Source: Thamnaconus septentrionalis (Eukaryota > Chordata > Actinopteri > Tetraodontiformes > Monacanthidae). Taken from it: a DNA stretch of 64,000 nt. The notes under the pieces were generated by a model. That model made no database searches. It was given only the letters and a program-made list of their open reading frames with translations, and was not told where the DNA came from. The stretch's first letter is position 1. Every line of letters begins with the position of its first letter. Below, in pieces: positions 11,626 to 39,743 of the stretch. The DNA lies in contig CM020504.1 in the NCBI GenBank assembly GCA_009823395.1, positions 24,542,540-24,606,539 of the forward strand, written 5' to 3'. A program made the position numbers and the translations under genes.

Positions 11626-14600
11626 ATGGCCGCTTCCACAAGCGGGGGAAAGGGACCTGAGCTGTCCAAAGCAGAATACTTAAAACGTTATTTATCGGGT
11701 GATGATGGTGTTAAAAAAACAAAAGATAAGTTAAAAAAGAAAAGACGCAAGGTTCCGGGAAAAGGGTGAGTCTTTTGTCATATTTCAATCGAGATTTCCT
11801 AGGCCATGTTGTACGTGTTAGCCGTCAAGCTAGCTGAGATGGCTTCGTTGCGGAGCACAAACTGGCGTTTTTGTTGTTTATGAAATGTGCTTGCGACGTT
11901 GTTTTACTTTTTTTTTTCTTCCCTTAATTTCAGACTTAAAATAGTGGACGATGATGTAGACTGGCATCAGATGGTGAAAGAGGAGGAAGTGGTTGAAGAG
12001 GACGAAGATGAAGCTCCAGTGGTGAGGCTTTTGCAGACCATGTTCTGTGCACGTTCATATATGTCAGCTTTTGGCGTTTGCATTTCACATTCCTACTCTT
12101 AAGACAAAGTTGTTTTGTCAATGCTTTACTAAACGCAAAAAGATGGAGATGTTGAAAATAATAATATCGAAAATGTTGTCCTGTGTAAACATTTAAATTT
12201 GAATGGTGTATGGATTGATTTTATTCTATATTTGTTTTTATCCAGTAATTTTACTTCTATTCAGACGTGCCTGTCTCGGAAAAGCAAAGCTCTTTCCACA
12301 CAATCATATTCGTTAAAAAATGTTCATTTACTGTGTATGAATTCATGTCTTATATGTATGTAATAATGCTGAGAATCAGCATTGACGGTCAAGTTATGTC
12401 TCAATGCCGCCCAGTGAAACTTATACTGTTTCATATGTCTTTTTAGATTGCAGAGGTAATTGATGAGAGACCAGTTGAAGTTAAACAGCTGGAAGCCTTC
12501 AGAAACAGTAACAGATGGAAAGTGATCGGAGGTAACTGAGGAAATTGTAAACTAAGAAGAAATAAGCTATGCCCAAACTAACCGTGTTACCTTACTCTTG
12601 TTTTGCTTTCTCCTGTAGCTGATTCAGATGTGGGAACACCTTCATCAGACAGAAATCCCTCTGATTCACCCGAATTGTCTTATAAAAAGAGTGAAAATGA
12701 GAGTTCTCCCGTTAGAAAGACCCGTCATGACTCTCCGGATGCGTCTCCTCCACGAAGAGCTCGCCATGACTCTCCGGATGCGTCTCCTCCAAGAAGAGCT
12801 CGCCATGACTCTCCGGATGCGTCTCCTCCAAGAAGAGCTCGCCATGACTCTCCGGATGCGTCTCCTCCAAGAAGAGCTCGCCATGACTCTCCGGATGCGT
12901 CTCCTCCTAGAAGAGCTCGCCATGACTCCCCAGACTTGTCACCCCCAAGGCAACGCTCAGGCAAATCAGGAAAGGTGCCAAGTAAAGGTAAATGAGTGCA
13001 TATTGTGGCCAAATAAAGTCCTGATTAATGGGCACATGGAACATTTAGTCCTGAGCAAGTGCTGATTGTAATATAAAATCGTTGACTAACCCACATCAAT
13101 CCAGTCAGCCTCTGGCGTCAGTATTGGTCTTAAGTGAATTCATTTTTCATTGTTAGATTTGTCTCAGAAAGTCAAGAAGAGGGCCAAGAATTCTGACTCT
13201 GACCAGTCACCTCCACGGAAAAAGGCACAGAAAGGAAATGCTTCAGACTCGGACCAATCACCTCCAAGGAGACGTCCCAAAGCGAGCCGTGGGTCCGACT
13301 CTGATCAGTCACCACCCAGGAGGCGAACACACGCTAGGAAGAACTCGGATGACGATTTGTCACCACCTCGCAGGCCCGGTCACTCCCAAGTGAGAAGATG
13401 ATTCCTAAAAACAAATGAAAAGGTAGTTTCCAAACAATTTCACTCATGTGATTTCATTGTGTTCTTATCAGGACCCAAAGATGCTTTCTGGTGGGAAGGC
13501 AGGTCTGGTTTCTTTGGTGGATTTAAGAAAAGAACAGGAGGAGAATCGCCGCATGGAAAAAAAACAACCGGTGGAAGGTTTGTTCAGTTTTTCTCTTTCG
13601 AGGGTCTCATATTATACAAATTTGCCTTCAGCAAAGTTTGCCAGCGGGTCTTTATTCAAGTGACTTTTTCCCCCTCCTATACGTAGAAGAATCCCGCCAT
13701 GCCCAAACGGTATTCCGAGACAAGAGCGGTAAAAAAAGGAACTTGGATGCAGAAAGAGAGGAACAGAGAAAGAAAGATGAAGAAAAAGCAGCCAAAGATG
13801 AGAAATATGCTCAGTGGGGAAAAGGGTACGTCTGAATGACAATTTCACATTTTGCCAAATGTGATTTTAATCTCGCAACAATTTCAAAGTGTGTCATGCC
13901 AGCACGTTTCAGTCATTGAAATTAGTTGTTGTTGTTGTTGTTTTTTTAAATATATGTATAGGTTGGCCCAGAAGGACATGTATCAGCAGAGGCTTGAGGA
14001 TGCAGTGACTGAAGCTCAGAAGCCACTTGCACGTCACCGTGATGATGAGGATCTTGACCGCATGTTGAGAGAGCAGGAACGGGACGGAGATCCGATGGCT
14101 GCCATGCTCAGACGGAAAAAAGAAAAAAATCCAAAGACCAAAGGTTTCTGTTGTTTTGGATCTTGTCCCCCGAGTTACCCTGTTGAATTAGTTTCTGTCC
14201 CCTGTGTAACACTCGTCACTCATGAATTACATTCTTGCTTTTGGTTTACAGAGAGGCCGCGGTATAAAGGCCCAGCACCTCCTCCCAACCGCTTCAATAT
14301 CCCACCAGGCTATCGCTGGGATGGAGTCAACAGGTACACTTATTTTACATTTACATTGTGATGAATAAAAACCTTAAGTTATTCTTTTAACCCACATACA
14401 TCTGGGCTTGGACAGTGTTCCTCCATGTTGCTCTGTTAAATGAGCTTCTATATTATATGAACTCCATGGACTTAATTTTTTTCTTTTCAAGTGGTTGTTA
14501 GAATTTTAGTAGACCGGATATTTCTTTGGTAGTGATCATTGTGATGACTAATTACCAAAATCCTGGATACATGTTCCTGACTGCTGTTGCGTCATGAGAT

Positions 14601-14761
14601 CATTTGTTTCTGAAAGAGTTCATAGGGATCATAAAAACACTTGTTTATTTGTGTGTTTGTCCCACAGGTCAAATGGTTTCGAACAGAAGCGGTACGCAAG
14701 AATCGCAGATAAGAAAGCAGTTCAGATGGCAGCCTATAAATGGAGCGTGGAGGACATGTAA
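11626..14761 (+). CDS. bud13: BUD13 homologue, RES-complex pre-mRNA splicing/retention factor
   Basis: Ten exons join in frame: 11626-11765, 11934-12021, 12447-12531, 12619-12987, 13157-13389, 13472-13577, 13687-13825, 13962-14143, 14252-14333 and 14668-14761. They encode 505 residues (human about 619). The N-terminus has a SKAEYLKRYLSG block and a lysine-rich stretch. The middle is a low-complexity Arg/Ser/Pro region made of RHDSPDASPPRRA and SDSDQSPPRRR repeats. The C-terminal half is the conserved Bud13 domain: an acidic/basic helix (EEQRKKDEEKAAKDEKYAQW), then PPPNRFNIPPGYRWDGVNR, ending in AYKWSVEDM. BUD13 acts in the nucleus with RBMX2 and SNIP1 in the RES complex on activated spliceosomes. 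The start follows CCATC-type context with no upstream in-frame ATG nearby. A poly(A) signal is at 15089. The coding minisatellite is described separately. Confidence 0.95.
12723..12956 (+). repeat. 39-bp coding minisatellite in bud13
   Basis: Six tandem 39-bp units start at 12723, 12762, 12801, 12840, 12879 and 12918. The first five encode the same 13-residue unit RHDSPDASPPRRA and are nearly identical in DNA. The sixth has diverged (DLSPPRQ). Because the unit is a multiple of three, changes in copy number keep the frame. Confidence 0.95.
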
Positions 14762-15088
14762 TGCTTTTCTGAAAACAATGAATCGCCAGTGGAGTATAAA
14801 AAGAACCTGCTGATCTTCTCCAGACTCAATTCTAGATGGAGTTATTTTCCACATATCGGTGGGGAAAGAATCTAGATCACATGTCTCATCTACAGAACTG
14901 ATATCACTGATTTGATTCAGAATGATTTGTAGACTTCATGTTGACAACAGATATTCTTTGAAAAACAAAAATGTACATACTCTTGTTGTGACTCCAACTG
15001 TATATTTTTGTAATGAGTGAACATGGTTTTCATAGTTTTATTATACAATTTTTTGTAAGGTGTTGTCTCACTAGTCTCTGTGTCCAGC

Positions 15089-15094
15089 AATAAA
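15089..15094 (+). terminator. Poly(A) signal of bud13
   Basis: AATAAA 328 bp after the bud13 stop codon, with a T/G-rich region upstream. Confidence 0.6.
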
Positions 15095-15557
15095 ACTATC
15101 CATGATTAGAGTGCTAAATTCACAATTGCTACATGCAGAGGTTAAATATGATCTGGATAATGGAATAGATAGTAAAATTGTGATTTTCTTCATATTTAAA
15201 TATGCATTCCAGTAAGACTGAATAACTAGGCAATGATTTGAGGATTTATTCTAGCAAATTTAAAGTATAATATATGTGGATAGTTTAGTAATATTATTAA
15301 TTAAATAATGTATGTTATCTAAACTACACACTACAAAGAAACGTGTACAATATAAAAACCTGAAAGAGAGAGAGAGAGAGAAAGATACAAAGTTTGAAAA
15401 AAAAAAAAAAAAAAACCGCGCGAGTGGGAACTTTTCTGTAACGCGGACCATTTTCCCTACGGAATGTTTTCGTTGATGCACACTTGGCGACCGAAGCGCA
15501 AGCGGTGAAGACAGTTTTTCGGCGGCCAAAATCCGTATTCTGTCACATTGTGTAAAA

Positions 15558-16289
15558 ATGTCAGACTGGAGTCCAATAGCGAAGGTGTACGACCCGCTGA
15601 AAGCGGGCAGCATTGACGGGACGGACGTGGAACCCCACGACCGGGCGGTATGGAGAGCCATGAGTGCCCAATACAAGCCCAACAAGGGCGTCGTTGGAGA
15701 CCCGCTCCTCACGCTGTTTGTGTCTAGCCTGAATCCTCTAACCACGGAAGAGAAGCTGCATCAGGTATTTTCCAAGTACGGAGACATCCAGAGGCTCCGA
15801 CTGGTCCGGGACATCGTCACCGGCTTCTCGAAACGATACGCCTTCGTCGAGTACAAGGAGGAGCGCTCTGTTGTCCGAGCACGTCGGGACGCCAACAAAC
15901 TGGTGGTGGACCAGCAGGAGGTGTTTGTGGATTTTGAACAAGAGAGGACCCTCAAAGGTTGGGTGCCCCGACGGCTCGGGGGCGGCCAGGGAGGGAAGAA
16001 AGAATCCGGACAGTTGCGATTCGGAGGGAGGGACAGGCCTTTCCGGAAACCCATCAACCTTGGGGTGGGACTGGTGCCGGACAGGGGAGGAGGAGGAGGA
16101 GGAGGAAGAGGAGGAGGTGGTGGTGGCAAGTGGGACAGACAAGGGACAAGAGACAGGATGGACCGATACAGAGACGATGAGTACAACAGCCGGGGAAGGA
16201 GGGATGACCGGGACAGAGACAGAGACCGAGAGAGAGAGAGAGACGACCGCAGACACGGAGACAGGAGCCGGCACCGGGACAGGAGATGA
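15558..16289 (+). CDS. snrnp35: U11/U12 snRNP 35 kDa protein (minor spliceosome)
   Basis: Single uninterrupted coding exon of 243 codons, about the same length as the human protein (246). The ATG is preceded by AAAA. An N-terminal MSDWSPIAKVYDPLKAGSID block typical of the family is followed by one RRM: RNP2 LFVSSL at residues 53-58 and RNP1 KRYAFVEY at 92-99. After the RRM come GWVPRRLGGG and GVGLVPDR, then a glycine run (about residues 180-193) and an Arg/Asp/Glu-rich tail. The protein is a component of the U11/U12 di-snRNP, which recognises U12-type introns in the nucleus. A poly(A) signal lies at 16999. The nearest downstream gene is on the opposite strand and converges on it. Confidence 0.95.
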   Translation: MSDWSPIAKVYDPLKAGSIDGTDVEPHDRAVWRAMSAQYKPNKGVVGDPLLTLFVSSLNPLTTEEKLHQVFSKYGDIQRLRLVRDIVTGFSKRYAFVEYKEERSVVRARRDANKLVVDQQEVFVDFEQERTLKGWVPRRLGGGQGGKKESGQLRFGGRDRPFRKPINLGVGLVPDRGGGGGGGRGGGGGGKWDRQGTRDRMDRYRDDEYNSRGRRDDRDRDRDRERERDDRRHGDRSRHRDRR

Positions 16290-16998
16290 ATAATATTCTG
16301 ATAATGTGCCGAGAACTTTCTCCAGTCACAGACTAACCTTAAATACAAAGGAGTGTTTGGAAATTGCATTGCAAACTGCAGACCAAAGCCACAATGTTTC
16401 ATTTTTATTTGTATTTTTTGCTACAAGACCTGAAACATTTCAACAAAAATTGTTTTGCAATGGCTCCACCCTTTAATTTTTTATTTTTTATTTTAGAAGA
16501 GTCGTGTGAAGACAGTTGTTTCCACTGTTCAGTCGCAATTTGATTTTTTTTTTTTTAATTGTGATTGTGTGTTGTGTCTGCTCAAACTCCTACCATGCTG
16601 CATTTTCAATGAAAATCTTGACAAAATACAACCAGTTGAAATGAATAGTTTGTGTGAAGTGTTGTTTTCTAAGTCGACCACCTCAGAGTGTTCTGCTGAA
16701 ACAATGCCCTCCATACAGTGTTTCTTGTTTCACTGTGAGTCACTCACTAGATTGCTTTCTTGTTATAATGACTGTGAGCACGTACAAAGCCTTCCTGGCA
16801 TTAGCTCAAGTCCATTTAGTCTGGAACTCCACTAAAGCATTAAGCTCATCATATTGAACTGCTGCCGGGAAATGGAAGCAAGAGTGGAAGCCACACCTGA
16901 CTAATGCTGGAATGGCCCGGCTCACAGCACCAATATAATGTGATTCAAGGAAAACCTTCCGCATGATGATATCATTTCAACATACCCAAAAGTGTTCA

Positions 16999-17004
16999 AA
17001 TAAA
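16999..17004 (+). terminator. Poly(A) signal of snrnp35
   Basis: AATAAA about 710 bp after the stop codon, followed by GTGGTGG. It lies only about 75 bp from the opposite-strand poly(A) signal of the convergent gene. Confidence 0.55.
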
Positions 17005-17076
17005 GTGGTGGACCGAATGTACACTTTTTGCCATGTTGCACAGTTGATTTTAAAGTTCAACAGGAATTTCCTCAAC

Positions 17077-17082
17077 TTTATT
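17077..17082 (-). terminator. Poly(A) signal of the convergent unnamed gene
   Basis: AATAAA on the minus strand 12 bp after the predicted TGA at 17095, which implies a very short 3' UTR. Confidence 0.45.
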
Positions 17083-17094
17083 AATTATGTATAT

Positions 17095-18906
17095 TCAAAT
17101 ACATGAGCCAAAAACATTAAAGCCCAGAAGCACTTTTCCGGGATTTAAGCTGGACCAGCGAGGGAAATCCTGTTTGTGGACTGTTCTGAACTCGAACCTG
17201 GAAACACAAACAAACAGTGACATAATCTGACCGCACATTTCCTATGCTTTTGTAAAAAAAAACAAAAAAACAACAACTTGCTTCTGTCACCTGAAAGCAG
17301 GGTTGATGCCGATGTTGTCCGGCTGTGGAAGGGCAGGTGTGCGCCTCCCGCGGCAGAAGGATGGAGGAGGGAAGTCCTTTTGATACTGGGACTGCATCTG
17401 CAGTGTCTCCTGGTCCACTTTCACTGCCGTCGACTGCATCTGTTTATGGTTTTCTTCTTCCTTGCCTCGATCGCCATTTTCAACTCCTCCTCGCTCTGAG
17501 AATGTGGAATGGGACTGGTTTGGCTCCTGCTGAGAGGCCCGGGTGACATCTACTCCTGAACAACAAGAATGAGTCATTTTACTCAATTTTACTTTGTCTC
17601 TAAACCTCAACCTATATGGGCCTTTTCTCTGCACAGTTGAATGATTTAAAACAATATTTGCTGAATGGTTTCAATTTCTGTTGCAATAATGTAATTTTAT
17701 TACAGCATAATTGCTTTAACTTAATAGCTGGGGCCCTGAAAAGGTTCATTGAATTGGCTAAATTCATATCAAGACACAACAGTAATATCTGTCTTCATAT
17801 ATGCAGAACATGTAGCCTGCTACTTTGCATCCTTTTTATGCAAAAATGAGTCAAATTTTCAGGTTTTGATGACTAACGGCAGGTTTATTTTGCTTCAAAT
17901 AACCATTTAGTTGTCATTACTTATATTTAGCTGAACAGTTATTGCTGAACTTTGTTGCCCTTCGATAGCTGCAGGACCCCAGAGAATAACTGTTCACCCC
18001 TTTGTCCCCTAAAGTGCTGTCAACAGCAAAATATGATTATTATTTGTGTTTCCACTCCAAAGTCTGCACAAACATATTTTATCATTGTTGTTGTTTTTGT
18101 TAATTTTTATTCTGCAAGTACTGATAAGACCACTGACCTTTGCCTCCTGGCTGCTGTGGGTGGGGTCTGAAAGAGAAAGCCTCCTGAGATGTGGTCTCCA
18201 TCTTAGCTGGTGTGTCGGGGTAGAGGAGAAATCCTTGGGAAGTCACAGGTGAAACATTGGCTTATAGGAGGAGGGCCTTTCGCTTGTCATTCGTGTACTA
18301 TTTAATATTCTAAACACAACATATCAAAAAATATCAGAATAACTTACTTTAGTGTGAAGGCCAACATTTTAGATAATAAATTGTGGTAAACAATGTTGGT
18401 TTTTTTTTTTTTAATGCAGTCAAAATCAATTAAATGTCAGTGAAGCTACTCTATTTACGCCCAGTCTTTATTTAGATCAAAGCAAAAGATAATATGTGAA
18501 AATGTTAGAAAATGCATGGGGAATTTTTTTTCAAAAAAAACAACAACCTTTCAAACAGTGAAGACGGCGTGTCAGAGCCTCCAGTAAGAGTGGAATCATT
18601 ACCTGCCACAGTTGGTGGTTCCCCTCTGTACGGTCGACTCGGCAAAAACAGTTCATGGTGACGGCGATGCTGGTGTTGGTTTCTCAAGAACATTAGATCT
18701 GTTTATGCTGTAAATCTTGAACCTTTGGTGGTACCAGACATGCAACAGTCAATGTGACAAAAGTATATTTCAAAATAAAAATAAATGAAATTGTTGCCTT
18801 AATAAGATTAGACTCAATAAGAAGTTTAAAAACAGACATGGACACAACAGGTTACTTGCATTTCTTACCTTATGTACATGAAAAGACAAGATGTGATGGT
18901 GGCAGA

Positions 18907-18947
<41 letters not shown>

Positions 18948-19003
18948 CAGCTATACCCTGAACTACTTAAACCTTGTTTAGCGTAGTAGCCATGGTGTTC
19001 CAT
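17095..19003 (-). CDS. Unrecognised five-exon protein, possibly ciliary/axonemal type
   Basis: I do not recognise this gene with certainty. On the minus strand five exons join in frame with GT-AG borders: 19003-18973, 18698-18603, 18233-18138, 17555-17291 and 17197-17095. They give a 196-residue protein starting MEHHGYYAKQDLMFLRNQ. Phases match at every junction (1, 1, 1, 2), which random frames would rarely do. It has no signal peptide or membrane segment. It is basic and Pro/Gln-rich, with three spaced short motifs: TTSQEAFSFRP, QSQYQKDFPPP and FEFRTVHKQDFPRW. Short repeats of an aromatic-rich 'xxYQxxF' kind resemble those in microtubule-binding ciliary proteins (SAXO/SPMIP/CIMIP groups), but that is only an analogy. 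A shorter start (MATTLNK) in the first exon would be out of frame. The stop lies close to a minus-strand AATAAA. Confidence 0.55.
18909..18947. repeat. (GT)n microsatellite in first intron of the unnamed gene
   Basis: Pure GT array of about 38 bp, 26 bp past the first predicted exon in the direction of transcription. Confidence 0.95.
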
Positions 19004-20630
19004 TCTCCTCCTGTGAGTGACAGATACAGTAGTAACCAACCGAGACAATAAAGCTACTGGACCACCAACAGTGCGCTCTGACCGACTGGGAACATGTTCC
19101 AGTTTGACAAGTTTCAAGGAAACATGGACTTAGCAGGGGACTGGGAACAAGAGAGTATGAATCTGTCCAAGAAACACTAACTGAGGTTATATTGTGTTGT
19201 GCTACTTTAGTGCTATCGTGTTGAGTCACACATGCCCTGCTGTCAAATAAGATAAAAAATAAAATAAAACAACAGTGCCTCTGAATGGTTGCCCTGGAGC
19301 ATTGAGGCAACATGCAGCAATGCAACGTGCCTCCCGGTGTCCTGATGGCATTAATTACAGCTGTGTTTCTCTCACACTTAGGGCCTGCTTTGGCATGTCA
19401 CTCTTTCCACCCAGGGCCCTTATACGCATACTTGCACACAGGTTCATAAATCAATTTTAGAGCAGCCATTTACCGTAGACAAATCACAGTTTTGCCACTT
19501 TTGCTCATGAGCCCTCATTTTGCAAAAGGGGGGAAAGAAGACACGCAAACACTATCAGTATTATTGTGCCAACACATTTTTAGTTTGAGTTTGTCTATGC
19601 TACTTTGGTCCATTGTAATGTGACAGTTTACAGTAAGTTGAAAGATAAGATAAGGCTAATCTGTTCGTCGAAAAAAAAAAAAGTAAACAAAGTCGGTGTC
19701 CAGTTAGATTGCATAACATTATCATTTTCACTCCCGTTTTTTCTTCCAGTATAAGTTTGGTAGAATTGTTTAAATTTAAATTGACATATTTTTTCAAAAC
19801 AGAATTTTATTTAAGCCCTTATTCTCTTCAATAAATCTGAAGAGTTATGAAATATATATTTTAAAAATTAAACCGACTTAATTAAAAAGCTGTGCACGTT
19901 CTTTGACAAATATTACAAATCGGAAATACATGTTAACACCGCTCTCTCTGAATAGTTCTTGTTAAAGCTCTAAAATGTACAAGTATGTATATTTTCTTAT
20001 GTCAAATTCCGAATTATTGGGTAAGTATTGTTATTTTTTAAAAAGTATTTTCAAAATGTGATTTTTTTAATTATTATTTATTTATTTTTTTTAAATTATT
20101 ATTATTATTGTTCTTCCAGTACACAAAATCTTCAATAACAACCAAACCATGTCAGCAGGCGCCAGGAGGGGTCTCCCGTTGCCAACGTGAAAATTCTGTG
20201 GAGACACAGTCAGGAGCAGAGACTCCGCCGACTGCCTTCAGTCAGAGCTGCGGATTTCTTCTCCTCCTGAACCGTGTTGCTTTTCAGTTCGTCCTGAAAA
20301 TTGCCGCAAAGTCCAGAAAACTCACGATTGGGATGGATTAGCAGGAAAGAAGCGAGGCAGGCCGAGGAAAAACCGCGTCGCGCCTTTCTGTCAAAGACGC
20401 TGCTGCGTTTCGGTGTCCGGAAGTTCTATGGGAGAAAAAGTGAGAAAGGCATGAGAGCGGAGGACTCGAAGGACCCTTCCGAGTTTCACCGACTGCATTG
20501 ACGCCTACTCTATAGTAGTAGTAGCAGCAGCAATAGTCGGATATATATTTTTTTTTTTAGCTTTAGTTAGCTTCGACCGAGCTCAATCATCGCCACAGCC
20601 GGGTTGTTTGCATCGGCAGGCGGCAGAGCG
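19004..20630. promoter_or_regulatory. Shared spacer between divergent genes (unnamed gene and arhgap42)
   Basis: About 1.6 kb separates the start of the minus-strand gene from the start of arhgap42. The right part (20.15-20.63 kb) is GC-richer and CpG-containing and probably holds the 5' UTR and promoter of arhgap42. The remainder is AT-rich. No further exon was identified. Confidence 0.4.
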
Positions 20631-38343
<17,713 letters not shown>

Positions 38344-38795
38344 GCGACACGATGATGCCATCATGCCGTCACTGCACAACACCGAGCTGTATCTTAAGAC
38401 GGCGGGGGTCAGCGGCGCAGCTCTGCTGCCGGCCACTTCTATTTATTGTGCAACTGTGACTCTCACTGAACTACTGTGGCTAAGGGTGGATGGATCTGTG
38501 TGCTGTATGTCTATGTGTCTGAAGCAAGCTGTCCACAGCTGATCATTCAGTAGATCTGGTCATTCACTGTTTTCCTTAATCAACTAGTTTTACTCCATTT
38601 TAACGTCTCTAATGAAATGCTTCTGTACGGTAAAAAAAAAAAAAAATCTGGTCTTGTTATTTTTATAAATGTGCATTATTTATGTGTTTTTAAATAGTCT
38701 TTTTAACGATGTAGCTACCTGTATCTCTGGAGGTATTTGGAGCAGTATGAAGCAACGGATCAAATCCAATAATAACACGTCTGTCATGCTGGAAA

Positions 38796-38801
38796 AATAA
38801 A
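38796..38801 (+). terminator. Poly(A) signal of arhgap42
   Basis: AATAAA about 450 bp after the stop codon, followed by a GTTTGTGTT downstream element. Confidence 0.55.
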
Positions 38802-39210
38802 TCCCCTCCTTAAAACTGCCAACGGGTTTGTGTTCAATTAGTCACTGTTCTGCGCACTTGTTCTGCACATATATATATATATGTATTAATTACATTATAA
38901 TTTCAAAGTTTTGACTTGTAGTGTGTTATATTGCCAGTAGTTTTGATAAAAAAAAAAAAAACTCTTAAACCTTTGTATTCAAATGGTGTTTAGATTATAT
39001 GGAGAAAAAAAAAACTTACAAATATATTTTATAAATCCCAAAACTTCATTTCATGAGCGTCTGTGTCTTGCAGTCTAATCCTGTATTTACACACACATTT
39101 TTGTTTCTCCTACATTAATATTTTGTTTCCCTTTGTTGCCGTATTCAGTCTGCACAGTGAAGAACTGGCCCCTCTGAACCGTTTCAGTGTCACAGCCTGA
39201 AGTCGCGATG

Positions 39211-39694
39211 CTATGAGGACGTGCTGATCTCTCCCAGTCTCCTCAGCAGCCCGTCCAGCGTCTCCATGTTCTGCGCCTTCTCCTCCAGCAGCTCGTAGCG
39301 GAGGCTGGAGATGTCCTGCTTGATCTCCTTCAGCTCGCCTGAGGAAAAACAGGTACAGGGGCCGAGAGACGGAAAAGACACGCGTCTTATCTCAGTGCCA
39401 GCTGAGGCAAAAATTCACTTCTGGTGTCGGCGTGTCCTCCTCACCTTCGGTTATCTCGTCGCTCTCTCTGTCTGTTTGGGCTTTGATTATGTAGCGCTTT
39501 ATGAGTCGCTTCATGATCTTCTGCAAGCGGCAGTTGAAAACAAAAAGGCTGAAATTCTCATAAAATGAGCAACAACTAAGAAAAAATATATACATACAGC
39601 AGACAGTTACATACCTGGTATCTGGTTGGACTGTTGGAGGTGCCATATGAACACAGACTTTTGTCCACGCCAAGCTGCAAGGTGAAGATGAAAC

Positions 39695-39743
<49 letters not shown>

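Noticed and set aside
12666..13012. Repetitive antisense frames across bud13 exon 4
   Set aside because: The 39-bp minisatellite is open in several frames. The plus-strand frame joins correctly to the other bud13 exons.
15738..16402. Minus-strand frames of 178 and 213 codons opposite snrnp35
   Set aside because: Shadows of the glycine/arginine-rich tail of snrnp35. The plus strand carries a clear RRM.
38344..39210. Search for PGR or TMEM133 between arhgap42 and trpc6
   Set aside because: Only 3' UTR-like AT-rich sequence is present, with no nuclear-receptor zinc-finger or ligand-domain motif.
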